Assembly (NCBI RefSeq): GCF_003945385.1 | Contig: NZ_AP018920.1 | Span: forward strand, 7,182,131 to 7,246,130 | Source of the DNA: Pseudonocardia autotrophica | Lineage (GTDB): Bacteria > Actinomycetota > Actinomycetes > Mycobacteriales > Pseudonocardiaceae | DNA length: 64,000 nt | Reading direction: 5' to 3' | In this document: in pieces, positions 35,347-44,636 of the stretch | Numbering within the stretch: the stretch's first letter is position 1 | Layout: each line of letters begins with the position of its first letter | Notes under the pieces: model-generated | What the model saw: the letters and a program-made list of their open reading frames with translations, nothing else | Database searches by the model: none | Told to the model about the DNA's origin: nothing | Made by a program: the position numbers and the translations under genes

Positions 35347-35816
35347 GCACCGACCGGCACCGCCCCGGGATCGCCAGGGCCCGCACCGAACTTGCCGGCG
35401 CCCGGTTGCTCGCCGAGCACGGCTACGCCGACGCGGCGGTCTCGCGCTCGTTCCACGCCGCGTTCCGGGCGGCCGAGACGGCGCTGCTGGTGCTGGGGGA
35501 GACCAGGGCCGAGCACTCCGACGTCGTCAGCGCGTTCGTCCGGCGGGTGGTCCGGGAACGTTCGCTGGATCCGCACGCCGGACGGCTGCTCCGCTCGCTG
35601 TACAACCGCCGCGGCCTGGCCGATCACTCGGACGTGCCGGCGGCCGCGGCGGAGTCGGAGTCGGCGCTGGACGACGCGGCGTTCGTGATCGACGCCGTCG
35701 CGTCCTGGCTCGCACAGCCCGCGTTGAGCAGCCCACCGGATCCGAGCAGCGGCACCACCCGGCGGCCGGCGAAACCGGTTCGCCGGGCGCGGCCGGCGCG
35801 GGCCGCCGAGTCCTGA
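35343..35816 (+). CDS. HEPN-domain protein (possible RNase toxin of an MNT-HEPN pair)
   Basis: A 157-residue helical protein. Residues about 8-125 form a HEPN domain (RARTELAGARLLAEHGYADAAVSRSFHAAFRAAETALL), and the motif R-x4-H, the RNase signature of active HEPN toxins, is seen at Arg90-His95 in NRRGLADHSD. A basic Pro/Arg tail follows. It starts inside the nucleotidyltransferase stop (ATGA overlap), so the two are made together. HEPN-MNT pairs act as toxin-antitoxin or defence modules; a housekeeping role is also possible because the nucleotidyltransferase looks degenerate. Confidence 0.75.
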   Translation: MSTDRHRPGIARARTELAGARLLAEHGYADAAVSRSFHAAFRAAETALLVLGETRAEHSDVVSAFVRRVVRERSLDPHAGRLLRSLYNRRGLADHSDVPAAAAESESALDDAAFVIDAVASWLAQPALSSPPDPSSGTTRRPAKPVRRARPARAAES

Positions 35817-35939
35817 CCCGGGCCCCGAGTCCCGATCCGGGGCCCGACCGGGCCGGGCCCCGGATGGACCGGCCCCCGGATGGACCGCGCCTCGGAAGCA
35901 CTGGTTCCCGGGAGAACCGCGCCCCGGAAGCACCGGGCG

Positions 35940-36713
35940 TCAGAAGAAGTCGCCGCCGAAGTCCCCGCCGTCGAACATGCCGCCGCCGTCACCGGAGTCC
36001 ATCGCCCCGGGATCGCCTGCGCCGCCGTCCATCCCGTCCATTCCGTCGGCCCCGTCGGCACCGCCGCCGTCCATCCCGTCGGCACCGGCGTAGGCGGCCT
36101 GGTCGGCCCCTGCCATCCCGCTGAACAGCGAGGTGAACAGCAACGCCGACCCGACACCCCATGCCCCGGCGACCAGCGCGGGCTTCCACCACGGCTCGGA
36201 GTACCAGCCGCGCGGCACCGGACGCCCGGCCACGGTCCCGCCGGGGTAGTAGTGGTTGTTGCGATCGGTCGGCTGCGGCGACGCACCCAGCGTGCGGCCC
36301 TCGACCTCGACCTCACGCTCCTCGGTGACCGCACCGGCCCGCGCCTGCCCCGGCAGCGGGGGCAGCTCGGGCCCGGGGTCGATCCCCATCGCGGTCCGGG
36401 CGGCGCGCACGTAGTACAGGCCCTCGTATGCGGTCTCGGTGACCTGGCGGCACTGCACCGTGGTCCGTGCCTGCTCCATCTGCGACCCGGCCGCGGTGTA
36501 GCGCTCCGCGGCGTCGGCGAGCGCCTGCCGGGACGGCTCGTCGGTGCCGGTCAGCGCCAGCACCTGGCCGCCGAGCCGCTCGACCCAGCGGCGGGCCTCG
36601 GACTTCGCGTCCTCCAGCTGCGCGGCCTGGTCCGCCTGATACCTGCGTACCAGCCAGACGGCGGCGGCGATCGCCGCCAGCGCGACGATCAGTGTGAGCA
36701 ATGCTCCGGTCAT
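35940..36713 (-). CDS. Membrane-anchored protein with DUF1542-like region and Gly/Asp-rich tail
   Basis: A 257-residue protein. An N-terminal membrane helix (ALLTLIVALAAIAAAVWLV) is followed by a charged helical region, AKSEARRWVERLGGQVLALTG to ALADAAERYTAAGSQMEQARTTVQC, then EGLYYVRAARTAMGIDPGPELPPLPG, a pattern of an actinobacterial family annotated with DUF1542. A second hydrophobic segment (PALVAGAWGVGSALLFTSLFSG) leads to a flexible Gly/Asp/Met-rich tail ending GGDFGGDFF. Function is unknown. It lies 57 bases downstream of leuS on the same strand, with GGAGG before its ATG. Confidence 0.82.
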   Translation of the reverse strand: MTGALLTLIVALAAIAAAVWLVRRYQADQAAQLEDAKSEARRWVERLGGQVLALTGTDEPSRQALADAAERYTAAGSQMEQARTTVQCRQVTETAYEGLYYVRAARTAMGIDPGPELPPLPGQARAGAVTEEREVEVEGRTLGASPQPTDRNNHYYPGGTVAGRPVPRGWYSEPWWKPALVAGAWGVGSALLFTSLFSGMAGADQAAYAGADGMDGGGADGADGMDGMDGGAGDPGAMDSGDGGGMFDGGDFGGDFF

Positions 36714-36770
36714 ATCGGACCTCCCACCGGGATCAACGCGTGAGCGACCCGCCGCGTTCCTGGTGTGCGA

Positions 36771-39644
36771 TCACCGCACGACGTTGACCAGACGGCCGGG
36801 CACCACGATCACCTTCCGCGGCTCCGCTCCGGCCAGTGCCGCGACGATCTTCTCGTCGGCCAGCGCCGCCGTCCGGATGTCGTCCTGCCCGGCGTCGGCC
36901 GGAACCGTGATCCGCGACCGGACCTTCCCGTTGACCTGGATCGGGTACTCGACGGTGTCGGCGACCAGGTACCGCTCGTCGGCCTGCGGGAACGGCGCGT
37001 AGGCCAGCGATCCGTCGTGGCCCAGCTTCTGCCACAGCTCCTCCGCGATGTGCGGGGCCAGCGGCGCCAGCATCAGCACCAGCGACTCGGCGACCGATCG
37101 CTCGACCGGCCCGCCGCGCTTGGTCAGCGCGTTGTTCAGCTCGATCAGCTTCGCGGCGGCGGTGTTGTAGTGCAGCGCCGGCACGTCCTCCCGGACACCG
37201 GCGATGGCCTTGTGCAGGGCACGCAGCACGTCCTCGCCGGGCTCGGTGTCGACGACGGTGGGCTCGCCGGTCTCCTCGTCGACCAGGTTGCGCCACACCC
37301 GCTGCAGGAACCGCTGCGGGCCGACGACGTCGCGCGTCGACCAGGGGCGGGAGGCGTCCATCGGGCCGGTGTACATCTCGTAGAGCCGGAACGTGTCCGC
37401 GCCGTAGCGGTCGCACATCTCGTCCGGCGTCACCACGTTCTTGAGCGACTTGCCCATCTTCCCGTACTCCCGGGTGACGGGCTCGCCGTTCCACGTGAAA
37501 CGCGACGTGCCGTCCTGGCCCGTCTCCTCGACGATCTCCTCGGCCGGCACGTAGGTGCCGCGGGCGTCGGTGTAGGCCCAGGCCTGGATGTAGCCCTGGT
37601 TGAACAGCCTGCGGAACGGCTCCTCGCTCGACACGTGGCCCAGGTCGAACAGCACCTTGTGCCAGAACCGGGAGTACAGCAGGTGCAGCACCGCGTGCTC
37701 GACACCGCCGACGTACAGGTCGACGCCGCCCGGGTCCTCGGTGCCCGGCTGCGCCTTCGACGGGTCCTTGCCGATCCAGTACCGCTCCGCCTCCGGAGAG
37801 ACGAACCGCTCGGAGTTCTCCGGGTCCAGGTAGCGCAGGTAGTACCAGCAGGAGCCGGCCCACTGCGGCATCGTGTTCGTCTCGCGGCGGTAGGCCTTCG
37901 GGCCGTCACCCAGGTCCAGCTCGACGTTCACCCACTCGCTCGCCCGGGACAGCGGCGGCTCCGGCTCGCTGTCCGCGTCGTCCGCCGCGTAGGTCTTCGG
38001 CGCGTAGTCGTCGACGTCGGGCAGCTCGACCGGCAGCTGATCGGCCGGCAGCGAGATCGGCCCGTGCTCGTCCCACACGATCGGGAACGGCTCGCCCCAG
38101 TAGCGCTGCCGGGAGAACAGCCAGTCCCGCAGCTTGTACTGCACGACGCCCTCGCCGGAGCCCTTGGCCGCCAGCCAGTCGATGATCGTCCGCTTCGCGT
38201 CGGCGACACCCAGCCCGTCCAGGCTGATCTCGTCGTTCGCCGAGTTGACCGCCGGACCGTCGCCGGTGAAGGCCTCGCCGTCCCAGTCGGCGCCCGGATC
38301 GACGGTGCGCACGATCGGCAGTCCGAACGCGGTGGCGAAGTCCCAGTCCCGCTGGTCCTGCGCGGGCACCGCCATGATCGCGCCGGTGCCGTATCCCATC
38401 AGGACGTAGTCGGCGACGAAGACCGGGATCTCGGCCCCGTTCACCGGGTTGACCGCGTACGCGCCGGTGAAGACGCCGGTCTTGTCCCGGTTCTCCTGGC
38501 GGTCCAGCTCGGACTTGCGGGCGGCCTCGGCCCGGTAGGCCGCCACCGCATCGGCCGGGGTCGGCGCGCCACCGGTCCACCGCTCGTCGGTGCCGGCCGG
38601 CCAGGCCGCGGGAGTGATCGTCTCGATCAGCGGGTGCTCCGGTGCCAGCACCATGTAGGTGGCCCCGAACAGGGTGTCCGGCCGGGTGGTGAAGACCTCG
38701 ATGGCGGCGTCGGCGTCGCACACCCCGAAGGTGACGCGCGCCCCCTCGGAACGGCCGATCCAGTTCCGCTGCATCGCCTTGACCGACTCCGGCCAGTCGA
38801 CCCGGTCCAGGTCGCCGATCAGCCGGTCGGAGTACGCGGTGATCCGCATCATCCACTGCTTCAGGTTCCGCCGGAAGACCGGGAAGTTGCCGCGCTCGGA
38901 GCGGCCGTCGGCGGTGACCTCCTCGTTCGCCAGCACCGTGCCCAGGCCGGGGCACCAGTTGACCGGCGCCTCGGAGATGTAGGCCAGCCGCTGCGAGTCG
39001 ATCAGCCGGCGGCGCTCGCCCTCGGACAGCTCGGCCCACGCCCGGCCGTCCGGGGTGGACCGCGCACCGCTCTCGTACGACGCGCGCAGCTCGGCGATCG
39101 GACGGGCCCGGTCGAGCTCGGCGTCGTACCAGGCCTCGAAGATCTCCCGGAAGATCCACTGCGTCCAGCGGTAGAACGGGATGTCGGTGGTCGAGACCGA
39201 CCGGCGCGGGTCGTGGCCCAGGCCCAGCTGGCGCAGCTGCTGCCGGTACCGGGCGATGTTCGCCTCGGTGGTGGTGCGCGGGTGCGTCCCGGTCTGCACG
39301 GCGTACTGCTCGGCGGGCAGCCCGAACGCGTCGAACCCCATCGGGTGCAGCACGTTGTGGCCGTTCATCCGCAGGTAGCGGCCCAGCACGTCGGTGCCGA
39401 TGAAGCCCAGCGGGTGTCCGACGTGCAGTCCCGAGCCGGACGGGTACGGGAACATGTCCATCAGGTAGAACTTCGGCTTCTCCGAGCCCGGCTCGCCGGG
39501 GCCCGGGGCGTGGAAGGTCTGCTCGGCCTCCCAGAAGTCCTGCCACTTGCGCTCGATCCGGCCGGCCATCTCGGCGTCGTACCGGAAGGCCGGACGATCG
39601 GTCCGGTCACCGGTCGACGGTGCTGCGCTGGTCTCGGTGGTCAT
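36771..39644 (-). CDS. leuS: Leucyl-tRNA synthetase
   Basis: A 957-residue class I aminoacyl-tRNA synthetase. The HIGH-type signature is in [18 protein letters not shown] and the KMSKS loop reads [10 protein letters not shown]. Between them lies the CP1 editing domain ([21 protein letters not shown]). Length is normal for actinobacteria. The ATG at 39644 follows GAGGTGAAG; the open frame runs on to 39842 but the homology starts at ATG 39644. A parS-like 16-mer is embedded in the coding sequence at 37487-37502. Confidence 0.97.
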   Translation of the reverse strand: MTTETSAAPSTGDRTDRPAFRYDAEMAGRIERKWQDFWEAEQTFHAPGPGEPGSEKPKFYLMDMFPYPSGSGLHVGHPLGFIGTDVLGRYLRMNGHNVLHPMGFDAFGLPAEQYAVQTGTHPRTTTEANIARYRQQLRQLGLGHDPRRSVSTTDIPFYRWTQWIFREIFEAWYDAELDRARPIAELRASYESGARSTPDGRAWAELSEGERRRLIDSQRLAYISEAPVNWCPGLGTVLANEEVTADGRSERGNFPVFRRNLKQWMMRITAYSDRLIGDLDRVDWPESVKAMQRNWIGRSEGARVTFGVCDADAAIEVFTTRPDTLFGATYMVLAPEHPLIETITPAAWPAGTDERWTGGAPTPADAVAAYRAEAARKSELDRQENRDKTGVFTGAYAVNPVNGAEIPVFVADYVLMGYGTGAIMAVPAQDQRDWDFATAFGLPIVRTVDPGADWDGEAFTGDGPAVNSANDEISLDGLGVADAKRTIIDWLAAKGSGEGVVQYKLRDWLFSRQRYWGEPFPIVWDEHGPISLPADQLPVELPDVDDYAPKTYAADDADSEPEPPLSRASEWVNVELDLGDGPKAYRRETNTMPQWAGSCWYYLRYLDPENSERFVSPEAERYWIGKDPSKAQPGTEDPGGVDLYVGGVEHAVLHLLYSRFWHKVLFDLGHVSSEEPFRRLFNQGYIQAWAYTDARGTYVPAEEIVEETGQDGTSRFTWNGEPVTREYGKMGKSLKNVVTPDEMCDRYGADTFRLYEMYTGPMDASRPWSTRDVVGPQRFLQRVWRNLVDEETGEPTVVDTEPGEDVLRALHKAIAGVREDVPALHYNTAAAKLIELNNALTKRGGPVERSVAESLVLMLAPLAPHIAEELWQKLGHDGSLAYAPFPQADERYLVADTVEYPIQVNGKVRSRITVPADAGQDDIRTAALADEKIVAALAGAEPRKVIVVPGRLVNVVR
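37487..37502. promoter_or_regulatory. parS site inside leuS
   Basis: CGTTCCACGTGAAACG carries the full 14-bp parS core GTTNCACGTGAAAC inside the leuS coding sequence (codons for FTWN), about 21 kb from parB. Confidence 0.7.
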
Positions 39645-39844
39645 GTCCGCTTCACCTCGGGAAACATGTCGTGACGGCCCGTACCCGGGGCCCGGAACAC
39701 GCTGCGACCCCTCCGCACCGGGGCGTGAGGGGTCGTCGCCGCGCCGGCCGTGTGGTGACGGCGGTCTCGCTGCCGACCTCAGCCCGGCGCGGCGCCGGGA
39801 AGTCGGTGCCGGCGGTGGGGCAGCCGACGTCGGGCCGCGCACAT

Positions 39845-39900
39845 GTGACCAGGGTAGCCGGGGCGGGCGTACCGGCTGCGCCGGGTTCTACCCTGGTCAC
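39845..39900. promoter_or_regulatory. 13-bp inverted repeat between leuS and the SdpI-type gene, with -10 hexamer in each arm
   Basis: GTGACCAGGGTAG (39845-39857) and CTACCCTGGTCAC (39888-39900) are perfect inverted arms 30 bases apart. The rightward arm supplies TACCCT (39889-39894), 6 nt before GTG 39901. The leftward arm supplies the mirror-image TACCCT, 6 nt before an ATG at 39844 on the minus strand that opens a 21-codon Arg-rich ORF in the leuS leader. It looks like a divergent pair of leaderless promoters. Confidence 0.6.
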
Positions 39901-40371
39901 GTGCCCACCACGCTGCGCCTGGTCCTCGCCGCCCTGCTCCTGCTGGCCGGAGCGGTGCTCGTCGTGCTCGCCGTGCTCGGTGCGAGCGGCAGGCTGCCGC
40001 GCAACCGGTTCGTCGGCGTCCGGACGCCGAGCAGCCTGCGCACGGCGGACGCGTTCGCCCTCGCCAACCGGGTCGCCGCCCGTCCGCTGGGAGCCGCCGG
40101 CGTGATCGGCCTGGTGGGTGGGAGCGCGCTGCTGCTCGTCGATCGCGGTGGCGCCGCGCCGTGGGTGCTCGCCGTCATCGCACTGGCCGGGATGGTCGTG
40201 ATGGCCGGCCTCGGCGGGTCGTTCGGGGCACGTGCCGCGGAGATCGCGATCGCCCAGCAGGCCCCCGCCCCCTCCTGCGCAGGTGCCTGCGCCGGGTGCG
40301 ACCTGGTCGCGGGCTGCGGGGCGGAGTCCGACCGGCAGGCCGGCGAGCGCAGCTCCGGCTCCGGCCGCTGA
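39901..40371 (+). CDS. SdpI-family membrane protein with Cys-rich tail
   Basis: A 156-residue protein with three or four membrane helices. The pattern LPRNRFVGVRTPSSLRTADAFALANRVAARPLGAAG is typical of the SdpI/YfhL immunity-protein family. The C-terminal tail CAGACAGCDLVAGCG is a four-Cys cluster not usual in the family and may bind metal. The GTG directly follows TACCCT plus 6 nt, so it is leaderless. Immunity to a peptide is a family idea; its role here is unknown. Confidence 0.82.
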   Translation: MPTTLRLVLAALLLLAGAVLVVLAVLGASGRLPRNRFVGVRTPSSLRTADAFALANRVAARPLGAAGVIGLVGGSALLLVDRGGAAPWVLAVIALAGMVVMAGLGGSFGARAAEIAIAQQAPAPSCAGACAGCDLVAGCGAESDRQAGERSSGSGR

Positions 40372-40423
40372 GCCGGCCGACCGCGACTGAGCGGGTCCGG
40401 GCGGGCCGGGTACGGCCGGGTGA

Positions 40424-41599
40424 TCAGTCCTGCCGGGGGAGCGCCCGCTCGATCTCGTCGGCCGCGGCCGACGCACCACCGGCCGCCGCGATCTCGCCGG
40501 CCATCCGGTTCAGCCGCTCGCGGATGCCGGGATCGGCAGCGGTCTCCCGCACCGCCGCCCACAGCTGATCCGCGGTGACCGTGGCCGGATCGAGGGCGCG
40601 GCCGAGCCCGAGTTCGGCGATCCGGTCGGCATTCGCGCGCTGCTCGGCCATCTGCGGCAGCGCCACCAGCGGGACCCCGGCGGCGAGCCCCTCCATCGTC
40701 CCGCCCATCCCGGCGTGCGTCACGAAGACGGTGGCGTGCCGCAGCACGGAGACCTGCGGGACCCGACGGTGCACCTCGACGTCCGCGGGCAGCGGGCCCA
40801 GCTCGGCCGGATCGACCTCGCCGATCGACAGCACGACGTGCCAGCCCCGTCCGGCGGTGGCCGAGAGGATCGTCCGGTACAGATCGGGGCGCCGGTTGTA
40901 GGCGCTGCCGAGTGAAGCCAGCAGCACCGGCCGGCCGTCCTCCGGCGGCGTCCAGCCCTCGGTCTCGGCGGCCCGGTCGCCCAGCACCGGCCCGACGAAC
41001 CGGAAGTTCTCGAAGGTCTCCCCGGCGTACTGGAACGCCCGGGGAACGGTGACCAGCCGCTGCGTCGCTGCGCCGCCCTCGAAGAACTCCCGGATGTCCC
41101 GGATTCCTTCGCCACGCAGGTAGAGAGCATATTTCATCATCATGGCGAGAAATCGTGGACCAAGCGGGTTCACCTTGCTGTAGCGGTTCATCGACCAGTG
41201 CCGGTTGCTCACCAGGTTCGGCCAGACCTCGACCGACGGCACCGTCCAGCGCTGCGCCAGCACCCGGCCCCAGATCGCGAGGACACCGTCGTGCAGCACG
41301 AGATCGGGGGCCGGGTGCCGGGCCAGCAGCGGGACCAGCATCCGGGTCTCCTCGAGCAGGTACCCCATCGCGCGGACCAGGTGCCTGCCGTGCATCTGGG
41401 GTGGATCGGCGAGCCCGGCGGCCTCCCAGGTCGAGGGCACCGGCACGATCCGGGCGCCGGTCCCGGTCAGCTGCTCGGCGAACCGCTCCGGGACGAAACA
41501 GCTGACCCGGTGGCCGCGGCGGACCAGCTCGGCGACGATCCCGATCGTCGGGTTGACGTGCCCGGCGCCGAGCGGCACGTAGTGCGAGACGGTGGCCAC
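40424..41599 (-). CDS. MGT/UGT-type glycosyltransferase (macrolide glycosyltransferase family)
   Basis: A 391-residue GT1 enzyme. The N-terminal acceptor domain opens with VSHYVPLGAGHVNPTIGIVAELVRRGHRV. The C-terminal donor domain has RPVLLASLGSAYN and VFVTHAGMGGTMEGLAAGVPLVALPQMAEQRANADRI, the nucleotide-sugar binding signature. Such enzymes glycosylate macrolides and other lipophilic molecules, often for self-protection. The GTG start is 7 nt after TACGCT. A local patch near 41115-41160 has unusually AT-rich codons (AAATATGCTC on the coding strand). Confidence 0.88.
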   Translation of the reverse strand: MATVSHYVPLGAGHVNPTIGIVAELVRRGHRVSCFVPERFAEQLTGTGARIVPVPSTWEAAGLADPPQMHGRHLVRAMGYLLEETRMLVPLLARHPAPDLVLHDGVLAIWGRVLAQRWTVPSVEVWPNLVSNRHWSMNRYSKVNPLGPRFLAMMMKYALYLRGEGIRDIREFFEGGAATQRLVTVPRAFQYAGETFENFRFVGPVLGDRAAETEGWTPPEDGRPVLLASLGSAYNRRPDLYRTILSATAGRGWHVVLSIGEVDPAELGPLPADVEVHRRVPQVSVLRHATVFVTHAGMGGTMEGLAAGVPLVALPQMAEQRANADRIAELGLGRALDPATVTADQLWAAVRETAADPGIRERLNRMAGEIAAAGGASAAADEIERALPRQD

Positions 41600-41606
41600 C
41601 GGCGGC

Positions 41607-41612
41607 AGCGTA
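41607..41612 (-). promoter_or_regulatory. -10 hexamer TACGCT of a leaderless start
   Basis: On the minus strand TACGCT, 7 nt, then GTG of the glycosyltransferase gene. Confidence 0.55.
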
Positions 41613-41636
41613 ATCCAGCCGGCACGACCGGTCAGC

Positions 41637-42233
41637 TCAGTTGTGCGCCGGATCGACCGGGAAGGTCGCCAGCAGCGCGAGCGGGATCCCCTGCCGGCGC
41701 AGCACCCGCTCCCACAGCCGGTCGTGCGAGGTCGTCAGCAGGTCGTCGGGCAGCCCGGGCACCACGAACCAGTCCCCGCGGGCGATCTCCCCGTGCAGCT
41801 GCCCACGGTCCCAGCCCGAGTAGCCGGCGAAGATCCGCAGTCCGCGCAGCCGCGGCGCCAGCGGGCCCGGATCGGAGTCCAGATCGACCAGCTGCACCGG
41901 TGGCCGGACGGGCATGAGCCCGGTCAGCCCGCGGGCCGACTGCCCGGTGCGCAGCGCGGCCAGGCAGAGCGCGGTCTGCGCCTCCACCGGCCCGCCGACG
42001 AACATCGAGCCGGGATCACTGGTCACCCCGGCCCACCGGGGCAGCACGTCACGCACCGCGGAGCGACCGGGGCGGTTGAGCACCACACCGAGGCTGCCGT
42101 GCGGACGGTGCTCGATCATGTAGATCACGGTCCGCGCGAAGTTCGGATCACCCAGAGCGGGTGCGGCGACGAGCAGGCTGCCCGGTGTGACCGGGGGAAG
42201 GGCGGCGCCTCGGGTGGCGCGGTGTTCCCGCAC
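41637..42233 (-). CDS. YqgE/AlgH family protein
   Basis: A 198-residue protein of the YqgE/AlgH (UPF0301) family: PGSLLVAAPALGDPNFARTVIYMIEHRPHGSLGVVLNRP is the diagnostic N terminus, then FVGGPVEAQTALCL and IFAGYSGWDRGQLHGEIARGDWFVVP. Function is unknown in the family. GTG 42233 is the start nearest the homology. Downstream of pcnA on the same strand, separated by 229 bases that contain 13-bp repeats. Confidence 0.9.
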   Translation of the reverse strand: MREHRATRGAALPPVTPGSLLVAAPALGDPNFARTVIYMIEHRPHGSLGVVLNRPGRSAVRDVLPRWAGVTSDPGSMFVGGPVEAQTALCLAALRTGQSARGLTGLMPVRPPVQLVDLDSDPGPLAPRLRGLRIFAGYSGWDRGQLHGEIARGDWFVVPGLPDDLLTTSHDRLWERVLRRQGIPLALLATFPVDPAHN

Positions 42234-42380
42234 GGCGTCAGTTTCGCACCCGCCCGGTCGCCCCGGCTCCGGCACCCGTGTGCAGTAGTGGCGTGACGCC
42301 ACCCGACCGGCGGACGCCGGACCGGGCGGTGCCGGATCCGCCGGGTGGCCGCGATGCCCGCCGGCGGGTCGATCGTCGTG

Positions 42381-42461
42381 TACGGACGTCTGAACGGGGT
42401 CACCCGGACAGGTCACGATCCATACGTACGTCCTATACGTTCGTCTAGAACGTACGTCTCG
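42381..42461. repeat. 13-bp iteron-like repeats upstream of yqgE
   Basis: Three adjacent units TACGTACGTCCTA (42423-42435), TACGTTCGTCTAG (42436-42448) and AACGTACGTCTCG (42449-42461) form a direct 13-bp array; a fourth copy, TACGGACGTCTGA, is at 42381-42393. The units are partly palindromic (ACGTACGT) and AT-richer than the surroundings. They may be operator sites for the leftward yqgE transcript. Confidence 0.7.
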
Positions 42462-42462
42462 C

Positions 42463-43995
42463 TCAGAGGTTGCCGGCAGCCCAGGCCCGCAGCGCCGCCT
42501 CGGCCTGCTCCGGGCTCAGCGGACCCTGCTCCATCCGCAGCGCGAGCAGGTGCTGGTAGGCCCGGCCCACCGCCCGGCCGGGCGGGATGCCGAGCAGTTC
42601 CATGATCTGGTTGCCGTCCAGGTCCGGGCGGATCGCGTCGAGCTCCTCCTGCTTGCGCAGCTCGCTGATCCGATCCTCCAGGCCGTCGTAGTTGCGCTGC
42701 AGCGCCGACGCCCGCCGCCGGTTCCGGGTGGTGCAGTCCGACCGGACCAGCCGGTGCAGCCGCTCGAGCAGCGGGCCGGCGTCGGTGACGTAGCGGCGCA
42801 CCGCGGAGTCGCTCCACTCGCCCTTGCCATAGCCGTGGAACCGCAGATGCAGGTAGACGAGCTGGGAGACGTCGTCGATCAGCACCTTCGGGTACTTCAG
42901 CGCGCGCAGCCGCTTGCGGGTCATCTTCGCGCCCACCACCTCGTGGTGGTGGAAGCTGACCCGGCCGTCCGGCTCCTTGCGCCGGGTGGCCGGCTTGCCG
43001 ATGTCGTGCAGCAGCGCCGCCAGCCGCAGCGTCAGGTCCGGGCCGTCGGTCTCGCGCTCGATCGCCTGCTCCATCACGACCAGCGAGTGCGTGTAGACGT
43101 CCTTGTGCTGCATGTGCTCGTCGGTCTCCAGCTGCATCGCCGGGACCTCGGGGACCACGTGCTGGGCCAGCCCGGTGTCGCAGAGCAGCTCGATCCCGCG
43201 CCGCGGGTGCGCGCCGAGGATCAGCTTGGAGAACTCGGCCTGCACCCGCTCGGCGGTGATCCTGGACAGCTCGCCGGCCATCCCGGTCATCGCCGCGATC
43301 ACCCGGTCGGCCGGGGTGAAGCCGAGCTGGGACACGAACCGGGCGGCCCGCAGCATCCGCAGCGGATCGTCGGCGAACGAGCGCTCCGGCAGGTCCGGGG
43401 TGTCGAGGAGGCCCTGGGCGAGCGCGGCGAACCCGCCGTGCGGGTCGACGAACCGGCGCTCCCCGAGCTCGACGGCCATCGCGTTGACCGTGAAGTCGCG
43501 CCGGATCAGATCGCCCTCGATGTCGTCGCCGAACCGGACCTCGGGATTGCGGGACCGGCCGTCGTAGGTGTCGGCGCGGAACGTCGTCACCTCGATCACC
43601 TGATCGCGGCGGCGCAGCCCGACGGTGCCGAAGGCGATCCCGGTGTCCCAGACCGCGTCGGCCCAGCCGCGGACCGCCTCCAGGATCTGCTCGGGCCGGG
43701 CGTCGGTGGTGAAGTCCAGGTCGCCGGAATCCCGGTCCGATGCACCCGTCCCGCGCAGCAGCGCGTCCCGGACACTGCCCCCGACCAGGTAGATCCGGTG
43801 TCCGCGCGCGGCGAACCGGGCCGCCAGCTCGTCGGCGACGGCCGGCACGTCGAGCATCTGCATCACGGCGTTCTCCTGGGAGCGCTGTAGCTCCTCCGGG
43901 TCCGGCCCGGGGCCGGACTCCCGACCGGCACCCGCGGGCGGATGCGAGGTCTGTGCGGAGGTCACGGGACGCGAGGTGACGGACGGCGTGGACAC
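42463..43995 (-). CDS. pcnA: CCA-adding tRNA nucleotidyltransferase / poly(A) polymerase family protein
   Basis: A 510-residue class II nucleotidyltransferase. The head has [14 protein letters not shown] and the catalytic GDLDFTTDA Asp pair, then [13 protein letters not shown]. An HD domain follows ([24 protein letters not shown]), which in this actinobacterial type helps remove phosphates from tRNA ends. It adds or repairs the 3' CCA of tRNAs. GTG 43995 is 8 nt after TACACT, so leaderless initiation is likely. It is divergent from the Nudix gene, as in Mycobacterium and Streptomyces. Confidence 0.93.
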   Translation of the reverse strand: MSTPSVTSRPVTSAQTSHPPAGAGRESGPGPDPEELQRSQENAVMQMLDVPAVADELAARFAARGHRIYLVGGSVRDALLRGTGASDRDSGDLDFTTDARPEQILEAVRGWADAVWDTGIAFGTVGLRRRDQVIEVTTFRADTYDGRSRNPEVRFGDDIEGDLIRRDFTVNAMAVELGERRFVDPHGGFAALAQGLLDTPDLPERSFADDPLRMLRAARFVSQLGFTPADRVIAAMTGMAGELSRITAERVQAEFSKLILGAHPRRGIELLCDTGLAQHVVPEVPAMQLETDEHMQHKDVYTHSLVVMEQAIERETDGPDLTLRLAALLHDIGKPATRRKEPDGRVSFHHHEVVGAKMTRKRLRALKYPKVLIDDVSQLVYLHLRFHGYGKGEWSDSAVRRYVTDAGPLLERLHRLVRSDCTTRNRRRASALQRNYDGLEDRISELRKQEELDAIRPDLDGNQIMELLGIPPGRAVGRAYQHLLALRMEQGPLSPEQAEAALRAWAAGNL

Positions 43996-44003
43996 GACCG
44001 GCC

Positions 44004-44009
44004 AGTGTA
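44004..44009 (-). promoter_or_regulatory. -10 hexamer TACACT of a probable leaderless start
   Basis: On the minus strand TACACT, 8 nt, then GTG of pcnA. Confidence 0.5.
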
Positions 44010-44129
44010 GGCAACGCGCCCGGGCGGGGCCCGGGGGTACGGGTCCGGGCCCGCAGATCAACGGCCACACCATCGCGGGAAGGCCGGCCGGTGACGGCTC
44101 GTCGACCCACCGAGATGCGACCGCCTCGT

Positions 44130-44135
44130 TACCAT
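44130..44135 (+). promoter_or_regulatory. -10 hexamer TACCAT of a leaderless start
   Basis: TACCAT, 6 nt, then the ATG of the Nudix gene. Confidence 0.6.
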
Positions 44136-44141
44136 CGCCAC

Positions 44142-44636
44142 ATGTCCACCTCCCGCGGCCGCTCCGGGGGGCGCCGCGCGGGACGCTCCTCCGACCGGCG
44201 CCGCCGCCTCCGCACGGTGGACGAGACGTCCGCCGGTGGGCTCGTCGTCGATCCGCAGACGGGTGCGGCGGCGCTGATCGGCCGGCTGGACCGGCGGGGC
44301 CGGTTGCTGTGGTCGCTGCCCAAGGGGCACATCGAGGCAGGCGAGACCGCGGAACAGGCGGCCGTGCGCGAGGTCCAGGAGGAGACCGGCATCATCGGTG
44401 AGGTGCTGGCACCCCTGGGCACCATCGACTTCTGGTTCGTGGCCGAAGACCGCCGCGTGCACAAGACCGTGCACCACTATCTGTTGCGCGCGCTCGGCGG
44501 CGAGCTCTCCGACGAGGACGTCGAGGTGTCCGAGGTCGCCTGGGTGCCGCTCGGCGAGCTGGAGGGCCGGCTCGCCTACGCCGACGAACGCCGGTTGATC
44601 CGGCACGCGGCCAACCTCCTGGAGGAGACCGCGTGA
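44142..44636 (+). CDS. Nudix hydrolase (MutT4-like)
   Basis: A 164-residue Nudix protein with a full box [23 protein letters not shown] and a basic N terminus ([22 protein letters not shown]). It sits in the conserved place of mutT4 (Rv3908), between pcnA and the DUF6049 gene, so it is probably its orthologue and cleans or recycles nucleoside diphosphate derivatives. Its stop overlaps the next start (GTGA). Confidence 0.9.
   Translation: MSTSRGRSGGRRAGRSSDRRRRLRTVDETSAGGLVVDPQTGAAALIGRLDRRGRLLWSLPKGHIEAGETAEQAAVREVQEETGIIGEVLAPLGTIDFWFVAEDRRVHKTVHHYLLRALGGELSDEDVEVSEVAWVPLGELEGRLAYADERRLIRHAANLLEETA

Noticed and set aside
34588..35816. Calling the UPF0158-MNT/HEPN pair a proven toxin-antitoxin system
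   Set aside because: Domain types and overlap fit, but the altered Asp and lack of any functional data make this only a hypothesis.
39645..39844. T-box leader for leuS
   Set aside because: No T-box core sequence (GGTGGNACCGCG type) on the minus strand; only a simple hairpin and a mini-ORF were seen.
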